From: Chitinophagaceae bacterium
GTDB lineage: Bacteria > Bacteroidota > Bacteroidia > Chitinophagales > Chitinophagaceae
Direction: 5' to 3'
Assembly: GCA_025362915.1 (NCBI GenBank)
Contig: JANYEU010000210.1
Location: 1 to 21,057 of the forward strand
DNA length: 21,057 nucleotides
The number at the start of each line of letters is the position of its first letter. Position 1 is the stretch's first letter. Below the pieces are notes generated by a model, which was given only the letters and a program-made list of their open reading frames with translations, did no database searches and was not told the origin of the DNA. Of the stretch, positions 1-9,655 are shown piece by piece. The translations under genes were made by a program, and so were the position numbers.

Positions 1-3000
1 ACTTTGTACAAAGAAAGCCTGGCCAGGTTGGATGTATCCAGAACCAGAGGTGCTGCCATTATAAGCCCCTGAATAGGTGGAACCACCAACTATAGCAGAA
101 CCAGTCAATGCATTGAAAGCTATATACTTGCCTGTACCCCCTTGTGTTGGATCAATGTACCAATAGCTACCATTGATATTACCTGAATTGCCAAACACAC
201 TCGAAGCTTGGTCGTTAGAAGATGAACCCCAATACACAGGACATACATAAGGATTGGCTACCATGCTGAATCCATTGGTGGTGGATGAGGTAAGACCATT
301 GGCAGAAAGCATTGTTGAACTACCACCATTAACAGTTGCTGATACACCACTTGTACTGTAAGTAACTGTTCCGTAAACCAAATTACCTGTTGTACGCAAT
401 TTGGTAGCATTTGCCATCCTAAGACCAATGTTATAGTAATTTATTATTGGGGTAGTTGCCAAATTAAAGCTCCTATCTCCACGAACCAACACCCTGTAGC
501 CGCTGAATGCATCCAGATTGGTAGTAGTTGTATTGGTTATTACATTGAACCCGGCATTGTAACCAGAACCATTGATGTAGCTGTAGGCAGACGCAAGCCC
601 GTTGATACTATAATCCAAACCATTTGCATCAGGTGCAGGCTGGCTGGTATAGAAACCTCCCGTATTTGCATGTGTGGCAGTTGTACCAGTGATGAAGATA
701 CCAGTACCACTTGTCATCGAACCATTCTCTTGCCAGTTCTTATACATACTTCCAGTGGTTGATGTGGCATTATACACCTCAGGTGCCATATCCCTGTAGG
801 ATCGGAAGCCGGCAGGAATATAACGCTCTACTATAGCTGTACCAGTAATTGTACCGCCCACCTGACCAACTACAGCTGTGTTTGCAATAGAAGTTGATTT
901 CAAAGTTAATAGACCAGCTCCACAAGCCAAGGTACCACTAGTAATTGACAATTTACCCGTTACTGCCAAGGTAGCAGAAACGGTTGTTGTACCTGTAGTA
1001 TTAGTAATGGTAAGATTATTAGCCCCAGTAGCTAAAGCACCAGTTGCCATTGTGCCACTACCATCAAACAAATAGTTGGTAGCAGGATCAAGCGTTTTGG
1101 TACCAGTAGTTGTTAGGTTACCATTAATACCGCCTGCAATGGAAGATTCCAATGTGCTACCTGCACTTGTAGCGAAGAGAACAGTACCGTTAATCAGTTG
1201 AGAACCTAATTGAAGGATAGAACCATTATCAACTACAATTGTTGCATTAGCCGCTGTATAGGTACCACCAGCATTTGTGTAGGTATGTGTGGCATTATTG
1301 GCAAAATGCAAAGAACTACTAGGACTATTACTTCTAAATCCACCAGCAGTAAACGTAAAGTTACCACCCAAATTCCAAGTAACAGGTGTTACTCCTGCTC
1401 CTCCGCCAGTTCCATTTTGTAAATCTAATATACCTTGTGTAATGGTTAAATTACCCAAAATATTTATAGTTACGCTAGTAGTTGTTGAAGCAGGATTACC
1501 AGAACGATAACTGGTGAAATAATTTGTACTGTTGTTCGTATTAAGAATTAAATTTCCATTGATGGTAATTGTATTAGATCCAGTACCAGTACCTGTTGTT
1601 GTAAGCCCAATACCTGTTCCAGCAGTTGTTCCAAAGGAAAGTATTTGCAAATCGCCTCTAATAACTGTGTTAAACATACCTAAACTAAAACTACCAGTAT
1701 TAGTAAGGGAGTTGAAAGTTACATTATAAAAACTTTGTGTAAATCCACCAACTGTAGTACCTGTTGTTGTAAGCAATAAAGTAGAACCATTACTCCAAGT
1801 TGCAGTAGGTATTACCCCTGCACTTTGTTTATGTTCGTAAGTACCTGTTACAGTCATTAAAGCCCCTGTAGCTTCGGTTACCGTACCTTGATTCTGTAAC
1901 GTACCAGCCACTGTGATATCTGCAGTGGCACCTGTAGTGTGATTAATAGTTAACGTTTGGCTTGCTGCTACCGTAACTTGTCCACCAGAGGCAATAGTAA
2001 CATTTGTAGCACCAACACTTGCAGCAACAGTTACAGTATGACCACTTAGGATGGTAATACCACCAGTTGAAGTTGCATCAGGTGGTGCAGAGGCTGTAAT
2101 CCAAGTTGTTCCATCATAAGATTCCCAAGTACTCGCCGTTGCCCAGTTACCAGATATTTTAGAACGAAACACGTCTGTTACAACATTAGTAATATTTGCT
2201 GTTTGACCTGATACTTGAGGTACTGATCCTGATGTTAAATAGTTAATATCAGTACCTGAATTAGAATAAGGATATATTTTGAAGTAATAGGTAGAATTTT
2301 CTGTCAATCCTGTGATGGTTGCAGTTTGTACAGTGTAACCAACATTATAATTTAATCCAGAAGTTGTTACAGCATTACCATCGGTAGGTGTAGTTATAGA
2401 GCTAAATCCAACTGAAGAACCAGCAATTAAATACCCCGATGGCAACTGAGCGCCAGTGGCATCAACCCAAGTAAGGGTAACTTGACCTTGGTTACTTGCC
2501 GTGGCGGAAGCTGTGAAACCTGTAGGATAATTGGAAGGCTCTGCCTGCAATGGAGGCGTACCTACCGTGAATGAGCTATTACTAAAATCTGTTACGCCAG
2601 TAAGGGTTGTGACATTTGGAGTACCTGTAATTGTACCACCAGATGAATAAGTCCAAGCACCACTGATGTATTGTAGTATTCCGCCATTTCCTGGGAAAGA
2701 GTTCAACGTACCATTTGCATCGGCTGTAGCCCAACTTAATGCAATATTGGTAGCAACAGAAGAAGCTCCAAGATTAGTACTAATAGACCAAGAATAACTT
2801 AATGCATTGCTTTGTGCAAACGCTATATACCCTACACTAACAGTATATGTTTGTGTACCCGTACCTGTTTTTGTTAAGGTTACTGACTCAGTGCTTGTTC
2901 CATTAGGACTCAATGGGAAAGTATAGGCGGAACCAGCTCCTGTAGGGAAAGCAACAATAACATCGCCAGTACTATTGGTTACTATTTTACCAGCACCAGA

Positions 3001-6000
3001 AATAGCATTGGCATATGCCAATGTTAAGTTATTTGCACCAAGCGTAAGATTCACACTGGTCAATGTTAATAATCCTGTGACAGAAACATTACTACTCAAA
3101 GTAATCCCTGTACCACTAATTGATAAATTAGTAAATGTGCTAGATGTAGAACCTGGGAATCCTGTGGCTCCACCTTGTAATATCAATGAACCACCACCAG
3201 TGATAGTTCCTGTGCCGATAGAAAATGCACCAGTTACTGTTAATGTAACACCATTATCTATTATTAAACTACCAGTACCACTCAAGGCTAAACTTGCTAG
3301 CGTTTGGTTACTACTTATTTGCAAGGTAGCACCAGTACTTACAGTAGTTGCGCTAGTAGCTGGTACAGTTGTTCCGCCTGGATGGTTCAATTGAAGCTTT
3401 CCAGCAGAAACATTTGTAGATGTAGTGTACGTATTTCCAGCAGTTAAAATTACGTTTCCTGCGCCAGTTTTAGTAATTCCATGACTACCACTTATTATTA
3501 CACCGCTAATGGTAAGGGCGTTGCTTCCAGTATTTGCAACCTGACTAATAATACAACCAGTAGCTGACAAACTGATATTTCCACTAAATATTGCATTATT
3601 ATCTGTGCTACCACCAATAGTATATGTGTAACCAGTACCAGTAGGTGCTGAAGAAGCGATGGTAATTAGTCTAGCAAAAGTATAAGCTCCACCAATTAAT
3701 AATGTTGGATTTGAACCAGATACAGTACTTGCATTACCAACTATCACAGAACCTATTGCAGTACCTAATGGTCCTGCAACAGCAGTAGAAGGCACATTTG
3801 CACCAACTACTAAAGTACCTTGACTAACAGCGGTAGCACCAGTGTACGTATTTGCACCAGAAAGCACTAAAGTACCTAGACCACTCTTAGTAACTCCTTT
3901 ACCTGATAATGTCTCACCAATTACACCTCCAAATGTTAGTGTATTACTAGACACAGTAAGAGTATGGCCAGAAGTAATGCTATAAGTACCTGTACCTAAG
4001 TTTAAAGATTTAGACCCTGTAAATGTTAAGGCAGCACCAAGGTTACCAAGGTTAATATTATTGGTAAGTGCAATATCAGAACCGCTAGTATTATCAAATA
4101 TACTAGTACTGTTCATGTTAATAGTTGTAGCATTTGGCAATGCTGCTGCGTTATTGATATTTAATTGTGCGAGCGCAGACACCGTTACAGCAGGAGAACC
4201 AGTGAATGCGTTTGTACCTGCTAGTGTTACCGAACCACCAGTAACACTCAATGTACCTGTACCAGTATTATTACCAGACAATATTAAACTACCAGCGCTA
4301 TTTGTGGTGGTTCCAGTATAAGAATTGTTACCAGATAAGGTTACTGTACCTGCTCCAGAGTTTGTTACAGAAAGCGCACCGCCACCAGTACCATCTTGTA
4401 TTACACCTGCGTAAGTACTTGTACCCGCAGAATTTATAGTCAATGTTTTAGCAGATGCGGAAGCATTTTCAATAACTGGAGAACCTGGGATAGCATTGGT
4501 GTTTAAACTTGGTACCGTAAGGTTGTTGCCATTCAATTGTAGCTTACCAGTACTACCAGAAGTAAAAGTAACTGCATTGGGCGTGGTTGAATTTATGGCA
4601 CCTGCATTACCCATTTGCAATGCACCTGCACCTATTGATACTCCACCTGTAAATGTATTGTTATTGCTTACTATAGTAGTACCACCACCGTTTTGTGCAA
4701 GCACACCAGTACCTGTTATAAACCCAGATAGTGTAATGTTAGCAGCAGTTGCATCAGGACTTATTGTAAGCGTATTTGCACCTAGGTCAATATTGCATGA
4801 TAGTGTAGAAGGTGTGCTAGGAGCGGTATTAAAAGTATAGCCATTTGCCGCTATAGCAACAGCTTGAGGTGCAGAGTTGTAAGTAGTAGGTAATGTAACC
4901 GTACCACCTTGGCTATTAGAGAAACTAGCAATGCTGGCACCAGCCGAAGGCCAAGCTAAACCTCCAGTTGTAGCAACAGCCGAAGTGTACCATAAACCCG
5001 TATTCCAATTAGCAGATTGAGGTGAAGCATTTCCACCATTCCAGTAATAGGAAACACCACTTAAAACACCTAAAACTAAATTGTAATTACCAGCACTTCC
5101 TCCCCCTATAGCGTTTGATGGACCGACCGCTGTGGTAGAACTAACAGTTTGCCCAGTAGAACCTCCATAAGAAACATAAGCCCCTGCGGTTCCTGTATTC
5201 GCACCAACCACATTATTTGAGCCTAATGAACTTTTACCCAACGTAACAACAATTGCGCCTGAACCAGAGGTTAAAAAAGTAGCCCCGCCAGTTTGTGTGG
5301 TGGTAAGATTCCAATACTCTGATGAACTTGGCGTAATTGAACCATCGTTTGTAGTTGAATATGAACCAGCACTAAATACCTGAACAGTTGCTGTGTTACC
5401 AGCAGAACCATTAGTGCCAAATTGTGCCAACAGTGGTAAGTAAGTGGTTCCTGTTGTTCCAACAGGGAATGTATATTTTGAATTGGCATTGCCAGATGTT
5501 AAACTAGCAGCTAAATTCCAAGAAACAGGGCCACTGATATAGGTTGTAGTACTGCCTCCCACAATGGCAGCATTTGATGTATTACTGATAGTTAAGGTGT
5601 AACCAGTAGTAGTCAGTATTCCACTTGTTAGTGTAAGTACACCTGTAGTGCCAAGGGTAAGGTTATTGTTTAAAGTTGCATTTGCACTTATCTGTAAACT
5701 ATTAAATGTAGTAGTAGTAGCTGACGTTCCTGGGAAATTAATACCAGAACTGTTAAGAATTATTGTACCATTATTGGTGATTGTACCAGTAGAAGGGGTG
5801 TAAGTACCTGTAATGGTTAATTTCTTACTAGCATCTACAACAATGGTGCCGCCACCCGTCAAATCCAAATTGCCAATGCTTTGGTCGGTACTTATCCGCA
5901 AGGTGGCACCACTACCTACTGCGCAACTTGTACCAGTGGGAATAGTTGTGGTACCATTCAATTGTAAAGTACCACCAGTAACATTTATTGTTGAACCCGT

Positions 6001-8343
6001 TCCAGTTCCTGTCAAAGTATTTGTACCTGTTAGCACCAATGTACCTGCACCAGCTTTGGTAAGGTTGAATGCCCCACTAATTACACCACCCAATGTAAGT
6101 GTGCTTGCAGTAGCGGTTATGGTACGGCTTGTAGTAAGTGCTACAGCACCAGTACCAAGGTTTAAGGCATTAGAACCTGTAAACGTTAAATTACTACCTA
6201 AAGAAAGTGGATAGTTACTTGTTGTTACGCTACTTCCGCTTGTATTGTCTATAGATCCACCATTAATGGTAAATGTACCTGCAGTTCCAAGAGCAGAAGC
6301 ATTATTGATGGCTAATGTACCAGCCGTTAATGTAACGCCACCAGTATTTGTATTTACAGAACTTAAAACAGCCGTACCGCCCGAACCATTTATTGTTATT
6401 AAGCCAGAACCACTTATTGCGCCAGACAAAGTAAGCGATTGCGCAGATGCAGGAGCTAATGTAATAGCACTTGTACCTAAAGCAACAGTACCAGCTAATG
6501 TAACGGCAGAAGCCCCTGTAGTTAGCGTATAACCAGTGGTGCTAAATGTTGTAGAAGTTGGTGTAAAATTGGCATTCACAGTAACTGTACCAGCAGTACC
6601 TGCTATAACTGCAGCACTAGCGTCTGCCCAAGTAGATGCAGTTCCCGTATTAGTTCCAAATCTCCAGTTATTGGCAGTTCCCCAAGTACCTGTACCTCCT
6701 GCTGCTGGAGTAGCACTGTTGCTAGCACCATTCCAATAATAAGTATTCGGAAGAAATGGCGTACCGCTACAGTTTGCTGCTGCAGAATAATTGAATGCAT
6801 TATCTACCGCATAAATTGCATAATTATATTGAGTGGTATTGGTAAGCCCATTATCTGTAAAAGTGGTGGTGCCGGCAGGAATCAACGCCACAACCGTACC
6901 ATTACCCAATGTATTACCTACCGCATAAATACCGTTAGCATTAGGTGAACCTGTGAGCGCAGTTGTTGCTAATCTTACAATTAAATAGCCAGCCAAGCCA
7001 CTTTCTGCATCAGACGATGCACTCCAGTTTAGTACATTAGACGCATTACCCGCAGTAGCCGATTGCCCAGTAACGTTAGCTGGTGCAACATTATCAAACC
7101 CAACAGGCGTACAAGATGCACAATTAGGGTAAATAACAATATCGTCAACATCAACAGCTGCTAGTGAATTTAAGCCTGCAGTAATAGTCTTAATTGCAGC
7201 AAAGCCAGTTCCATCACTTGCTGTAGCACCAGTACCAACTGTAGCTAAAGGTGCTTTTGTCCATACACTTGAAGTATTAACCAAAGAAAGAACTGATGAA
7301 GCCGCTGAAGTACCAAAGGTTGTTCCCAAACCAACTCCTATAGTAGCAGCAGGAGCGGCTGTAGTACGATAATAAAATTGGACAACATAGGTTGTAGATA
7401 CCGCAGGACTAATGGCTGGAGATATAAAATATTTTCCATTTGTTGTTTGAATAGGGAAAGTTCCATAAAAAGAACCTGTTCTTGGTGTTCCAGAAGTACT
7501 AATTGTGTTCTGTGTTCCCCCTGCTCTATTTGCCCAAGTAAGACCAGAAGTTGTAGCTTGGGTTACAGTTGTTTGAGCATATTGATTTTCAAATCCTCCT
7601 TGGGTTGCTGGAAATAAGCCTAATGTTTGACTAAAATTGGTGAATGTAACAAAGTTGAAAGGCGAATTAGTTACTGTTCCAGCTACGCCTCCAATTGAAC
7701 TTGTTAAATTTGCTGTTGAAGAAATAGATATTGTAAAAGGAAGTGTGGGAGACGAAGCCACGTCGCAAATGACATAAAAATATGTTGCAGTAGTACTAAA
7801 CGAATTGTTAGCACTAATAGAGGTTAAAGCTATTGTTGTAGCACCTTGGGTTGTAGAACCAACAGTACAAAAACTACCTCCAGACCCAGTGTATGCAGCC
7901 GTAGTACCATTATTATACAACCTTACATTACTAATTGAAGTAGATGTATTACCAGAAGTAGTAAATGTTACAGCCGTAATTGTACCAGCTGCAGAACCAG
8001 TAACAGAGAAGCCAAATATGGCCTGCCCAATTGCACCTGGCACTAATGGAGAACCATTTGAAAGACCTGTAACACCAGTAGCAGAAAGGGTTGTGGTAGC
8101 AGCAAAAGCCCCACCCACAAAGAGAAAGCTAATCATGGTAAGCATTATTGAGGTAAATGCCCGCTTGAAATGCTGGGAGAAACCCAATGAATGTTCATTT
8201 ACTATGTCTTGTTTTGAAAACAAAACACTGTTTCTTGTAGTGGGGAGCGTACTTTTTATATTGCTGTTATTAGCATTATTTACGAAACTTGTGGGGTTGA
8301 TGTTATGGCTAAACATCGAAAAGAGTGTCAATTTTTTTTTCAT
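1..8343 (-). CDS. Giant T9SS-type surface adhesin with autotransporter-associated beta-strand repeats (3' end outside window)
   Basis: The reading frame is open from ATG at 8343 to the left edge (2,781 codons, no stop). An in-frame ATG at 8388 adds 15 codons; the in-frame stop before it is TAA at 8400-8398. The product is very rich in Gly, Thr, Ser and Asn. A hydrophobic export signal lies at residues about 60-81 (FLFVGGAFA then ATTTL). Then come a jelly-roll-like region (about 228-410), an Fn3-like domain (418-523), and two long beta-repeat arms (530-1093 and 1097-1902), each opening with a YYWNG motif. Six copies of the autotransporter-associated beta-strand motif, type GAGTLVLTGTNTLTG, lie near residues 645, 755, 1211, 1325, 1482 and 1622. 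A second Fn3 domain (about 1935-2040), a NWATASTWES module (about 2055-2100) and more beta-rich sequence follow. The last 280 residues (AIVERYIPAGFRSYRDM, VLVRGDRS, MVANPY, YIQPGQAFFV) form the domain that usually precedes a T9SS sorting domain in Bacteroidota. Probable role: cell-surface adhesin. The sorting domain itself is inferred, since it lies off the edge. Confidence 0.9.
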   Translation of the reverse strand, partial: MKKKLTLFSMFSHNINPTSFVNNANNSNIKSTLPTTRNSVLFSKQDIVNEHSLGFSQHFKRAFTSIMLTMISFLFVGGAFAATTTLSATGVTGLSNGSPLVPGAIGQAIFGFSVTGSAAGTITAVTFTTSGNTSTSISNVRLYNNGTTAAYTGSGGSFCTVGSTTQGATTIALTSISANNSFSTTATYFYVICDVASSPTLPFTISISSTANLTSSIGGVAGTVTNSPFNFVTFTNFSQTLGLFPATQGGFENQYAQTTVTQATTSGLTWANRAGGTQNTISTSGTPRTGSFYGTFPIQTTNGKYFISPAISPAVSTTYVVQFYYRTTAAPAATIGVGLGTTFGTSAASSVLSLVNTSSVWTKAPLATVGTGATASDGTGFAAIKTITAGLNSLAAVDVDDIVIYPNCASCTPVGFDNVAPANVTGQSATAGNASNVLNWSASSDAESGLAGYLIVRLATTALTGSPNANGIYAVGNTLGNGTVVALIPAGTTTFTDNGLTNTTQYNYAIYAVDNAFNYSAAANCSGTPFLPNTYYWNGASNSATPAAGGTGTWGTANNWRFGTNTGTASTWADASAAVIAGTAGTVTVNANFTPTSTTFSTTGYTLTTGASAVTLAGTVALGTSAITLAPASAQSLTLSGAISGSGLITINGSGGTAVLSSVNTNTGGVTLTAGTLAINNASALGTAGTFTINGGSIDNTSGSSVTTSNYPLSLGSNLTFTGSNALNLGTGAVALTTSRTITATASTLTLGGVISGAFNLTKAGAGTLVLTGTNTLTGTGTGSTINVTGGTLQLNGTTTIPTGTSCAVGSGATLRISTDQSIGNLDLTGGGTIVVDASKKLTITGTYTPSTGTITNNGTIILNSSGINFPGTSATTTTFNSLQISANATLNNNLTLGTTGVLTLTSGILTTTGYTLTISNTSNAAIVGGSTTTYISGPVSWNLAASLTSGNANSKYTFPVGTTGTTYLPLLAQFGTNGSAGNTATVQVFSAGSYSTTNDGSITPSSSEYWNLTTTQTGGATFLTSGSGAIVVTLGKSSLGSNNVVGANTGTAGAYVSYGGSTGQTVSSTTAVGPSNAIGGGSAGNYNLVLGVLSGVSYYWNGGNASPQSANWNTGLWYTSAVATTGGLAWPSAGASIASFSNSQGGTVTLPTTYNSAPQAVAIAANGYTFNTAPSTPSTLSCNIDLGANTLTISPDATAANITLSGFITGTGVLAQNGGGTTIVSNNNTFTGGVSIGAGALQMGNAGAINSTTPNAVTFTSGSTGKLQLNGNNLTVPSLNTNAIPGSPVIENASASAKTLTINSAGTSTYAGVIQDGTGGGALSVTNSGAGTVTLSGNNSYTGTTTNSAGSLILSGNNTGTGTLSVTGGSVTLAGTNAFTGSPAVTVSALAQLNINNAAALPNATTINMNSTSIFDNTSGSDIALTNNINLGNLGAALTFTGSKSLNLGTGTYSITSGHTLTVSSNTLTFGGVIGETLSGKGVTKSGLGTLVLSGANTYTGATAVSQGTLVVGANVPSTAVAGPLGTAIGSVIVGNASTVSGSNPTLLIGGAYTFARLITIASSAPTGTGYTYTIGGSTDNNAIFSGNISLSATGCIISQVANTGSNALTISGVIISGSHGITKTGAGNVILTAGNTYTTSTNVSAGKLQLNHPGGTTVPATSATTVSTGATLQISSNQTLASLALSGTGSLIIDNGVTLTVTGAFSIGTGTITGGGSLILQGGATGFPGSTSSTFTNLSISGTGITLSSNVSVTGLLTLTSVNLTLGANNLTLAYANAISGAGKIVTNSTGDVIVAFPTGAGSAYTFPLSPNGTSTESVTLTKTGTGTQTYTVSVGYIAFAQSNALSYSWSISTNLGASSVATNIALSWATADANGTLNSFPGNGGILQYISGAWTYSSGGTITGTPNVTTLTGVTDFSNSSFTVGTPPLQAEPSNYPTGFTASATASNQGQVTLTWVDATGAQLPSGYLIAGSSVGFSSITTPTDGNAVTTSGLNYNVGYTVQTATITGLTENSTYYFKIYPYSNSGTDINYLTSGSVPQVSGQTANITNVVTDVFRSKISGNWATASTWESYDGTTWITASAPPDATSTGGITILSGHTVTVAASVGATNVTIASGGQVTVAASQTLTINHTTGATADITVAGTLQNQGTVTEATGALMTVTGTYEHKQSAGVIPTATWSNGSTLLLTTTGTTVGGFTQSFYNVTFNSLTNTGSFSLGMFNTVIRGDLQILSFGTTAGTGIGLTTTGTGTGSNTITINGNLILNTNNSTNYFTSYRSGNPASTTTSVTINILGNLTITQGILDLQNGTGGGAGVTPVTWNLGGNFTFTAGGFRSNSPSSSLHFANNATHTYTNAGGTYTAANATIVVDNGSILQLGSQLINGTVLFATSAGSTLESSIAGGINGNLTTTGTKTLDPATNYLFDGSGTMATGALATGANNLTITNTTGTTTVSATLAVTGKLSITSGTLACGAGLLTLKSTSIANTAVVGQVGGTITGTAIVERYIPAGFRSYRDMAPEVYNATSTTGSMYKNWQENGSMTSGTGIFITGTTATHANTGGFYTSQPAPDANGLDYSINGLASAYSYINGSGYNAGFNVITNTTTTNLDAFSGYRVLVRGDRSFNLATTPIINYYNIGLRMANATKLRTTGNLVYGTVTYSTSGVSATVNGGSSTMLSANGLTSSTTNGFSMVANPYVCPVYWGSSSNDQASSVFGNSGNINGSYWYIDPTQGGTGKYIAFNALTGSAIVGGSTYSGAYNGSTSGSGYIQPGQAFFVQS

Positions 8344-8522
8344 ATTGCAACAATTATTACTACTATAATTAATATTTTTAGGGTGCATTTTGATAACTTA
8401 TTGCACACTCCACCTATTAGTGGTGATGCAAAGGTTGCCAGTAAAATTTATTCCACTGTCCTACACTATCCTGCTTCTTACTACTTTTTTTTTAAAAAAT
8501 TACCAGATTACCTTTTATTAAA

Positions 8523-8536
8523 CAAATGTACATTTG
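8523..8536. promoter_or_regulatory. Perfect 14-bp palindrome, candidate operator/promoter of the adhesin gene
   Basis: CAAATGTACATTTG is its own reverse complement. On the minus strand it contains TACATTTG, which fits the Bacteroidota -7 consensus TAnnTTTG, 135 bp before ATG 8388 and 180 bp before ATG 8343. No matching -33 TTTG is seen at the usual distance, so the promoter call is weak; dyad symmetry would also suit a dimeric regulator. The palindrome is seen; its function is inferred. Confidence 0.3.
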
Positions 8537-8760
8537 ACATTAATAATATAATTTAAAAGGCAATCCTACCAGTGAGGTTAAATAACCATCCTCCATTGGG
8601 TACAAGCTTTCTGAACCCTAGAAAACATTATTTATAGCTAACGAGAAAGCTAACTGAAGAAAGGGAAAATAAACCTTTATATAACAAGGAAATTTTTCCT
8701 ACCATAAAAGATGGTGGAACAAAATGGACAAGATTATAAAACCCAAATATTCAACCCCAC

Positions 8761-8812
8761 AAAAAAGGTCAAAAGATCCAGTCTTCAGACCTTCAACTTT
8801 TGACCCTTTTTT
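8761..8812 (-). terminator. Rho-independent-type terminator hairpin behind the 216-aa gene
   Basis: GGTCAAAAG (8767-8775) pairs perfectly with CTTTTGACC (8797-8805). A-tract 8761-8766 and T-tract 8807-8812 flank the stem, so it could stop transcription from either side. Within the 21-nt loop, GTCT-TC-AGAC (8781-8790) can form a second small hairpin. It lies about 100 bp downstream of the minus-strand stop at 8911. Confidence 0.6.
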
Positions 8813-8829
8813 CGTTAATCGGGGAGAAA

Positions 8830-8900
8830 CGGTAATCGCTAGTGGTTGCCTCCACAAACTTGCGATAACCGATCTTTGACTTTTGACTATCGACTTTTAA
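8830..8900. repeat. Imperfect inverted repeat plus GACTTTTGAC-type short repeats
   Basis: CGGTAATCGC (8830-8839) pairs with GCGATAACCG (8862-8871) with one mismatch, and inside it GTGG (8842-8845) pairs with CCAC (8852-8855). It is followed by CTTTGAC, TTTTGAC and CGACTTTTAACG (8874-8902), echoing the GTCAAAAG/CTTTTGAC arms of the neighbouring terminator. Short extragenic repeats of this look are common in Bacteroidota genomes. No function is assigned. Confidence 0.45.
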
Positions 8901-8910
8901 CGTCTATTCC

Positions 8911-9561
8911 CTATGGCAAGATGGTGCCATTAAATTCTGTACCCCAGTTTCCCTTGGCGCTTTTGTTTATCCAACGCATCCAATACCAAACCTTCAAACC
9001 AGCCTGTGTACCCTCAAAGCTTATCATCAATGGCGATTTCGTAATCGTATCCAAAAATGTAAGGTCTCCTATGGATACCGGTGCTACCCCTCCTATCTTA
9101 TGCCATATCTCGCAGCCGGTTGCGCCGTGGGGCTTCCCCTTTTTACCAGATACACTATCAAGATAAGAGATTTTATGTGCCAGTCTGTAACTATCATCCA
9201 CACTGCCTTCGGGCTCACTATTGGGTATGGCCATTATTCCATGAACTCCACCCACCACCGGAATGTTTAGCGTAATCCTATCCGTAGAAGTAAGTACACT
9301 TGTGAGAAAGTCCCCAAAAATAAGTCGCAATATCGCCTTCATCTTCCCCTTCGAGATGTTTTTGTCCTTCACATTGGCAGCGGTACTGGTTGCCGCAGTG
9401 GTTGCCAAAGGATAAAGATTATTCCAGTTCGCCAACTCTGCAATCATGGTTGCCTTGTTGGCAAGGCTTACACCAAGCCTTGTAATGTTTGTTAGTATAT
9501 AAGCCACTGCTACCGCAAAGTAGATATTCAGTAAGCTTTCTTTTTTTGCGAAAAATGCCAT
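8911..9561 (-). CDS. Uncharacterised 216-aa protein with C-terminal Fn3-like segment
   Basis: ATG at 9561 follows an A-rich leader (minus strand: aaattacataaaATG), as is usual in Bacteroidota; the stop is TAG at 8913-8911. The N-terminus (MAFFAKKESLLNIYFAVAVA) is mildly hydrophobic but is not a convincing signal peptide, and no lipobox is present. The middle part (KAILRLIFGDFLTSVLTSTDR, about residues 74-95) looks helical. The C-terminal third ends in VWYWMRWINKSAKGNWGTEF, which resembles the closing strands of an Fn3-like fold (Y-R-W-x-N-x-x-G-x-G-W). I recall similar 200-220-aa proteins of unknown function in Bacteroidota with the same order: a WNNLYPL-like N-terminal part, a TDR-x-x-L segment and a C-terminal Fn3-like end. 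It is monocistronic, with its own terminator behind it. Function unknown. Confidence 0.75.
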   Translation of the reverse strand: MAFFAKKESLLNIYFAVAVAYILTNITRLGVSLANKATMIAELANWNNLYPLATTAATSTAANVKDKNISKGKMKAILRLIFGDFLTSVLTSTDRITLNIPVVGGVHGIMAIPNSEPEGSVDDSYRLAHKISYLDSVSGKKGKPHGATGCEIWHKIGGVAPVSIGDLTFLDTITKSPLMISFEGTQAGLKVWYWMRWINKSAKGNWGTEFNGTILP

Positions 9562-9655
9562 TTTATGTAATTTAATTTTTTAATAAATATTGATACCTAA
9601 TTATTTCAACAACCATTTAATACGACCAAACACTTGTTTGTAATGTCTAGTTTTC

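Larger units (their letters stand above)
8344..8910. other. Intergenic/leader region between the 216-aa gene and the giant adhesin gene
   Basis: No credible gene is visible. For the adhesin on the minus strand this is the 5' leader; it contains the 14-bp palindrome at 8523-8536. An 8-bp inverted repeat, AGCTTTCT (8605-8612) with AGAAAGCT (8644-8651), could form a weak hairpin. The part nearest the 216-aa gene (8761-8900) holds two stronger inverted repeats, listed separately. Short open frames over 8305-8556 are uncharacteristic AT-rich sequence. Confidence 0.7.

Noticed and set aside
440..520. RGD tripeptide in the giant adhesin (VLVRGDRS)
   Set aside because: VRGDRS is a usual motif of the domain preceding T9SS sorting signals in Bacteroidota, so an integrin-binding role is not indicated.
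878..8368. Many plus-strand open frames of 60-190 codons (for example 7805-8368, 2975-3394, 5813-6214)
   Set aside because: They lie antisense to the continuous minus-strand frame of the giant adhesin, whose Gly/Thr-rich codons leave few stops on the other strand. Their Val/Pro-rich translations are the mirror of that composition.
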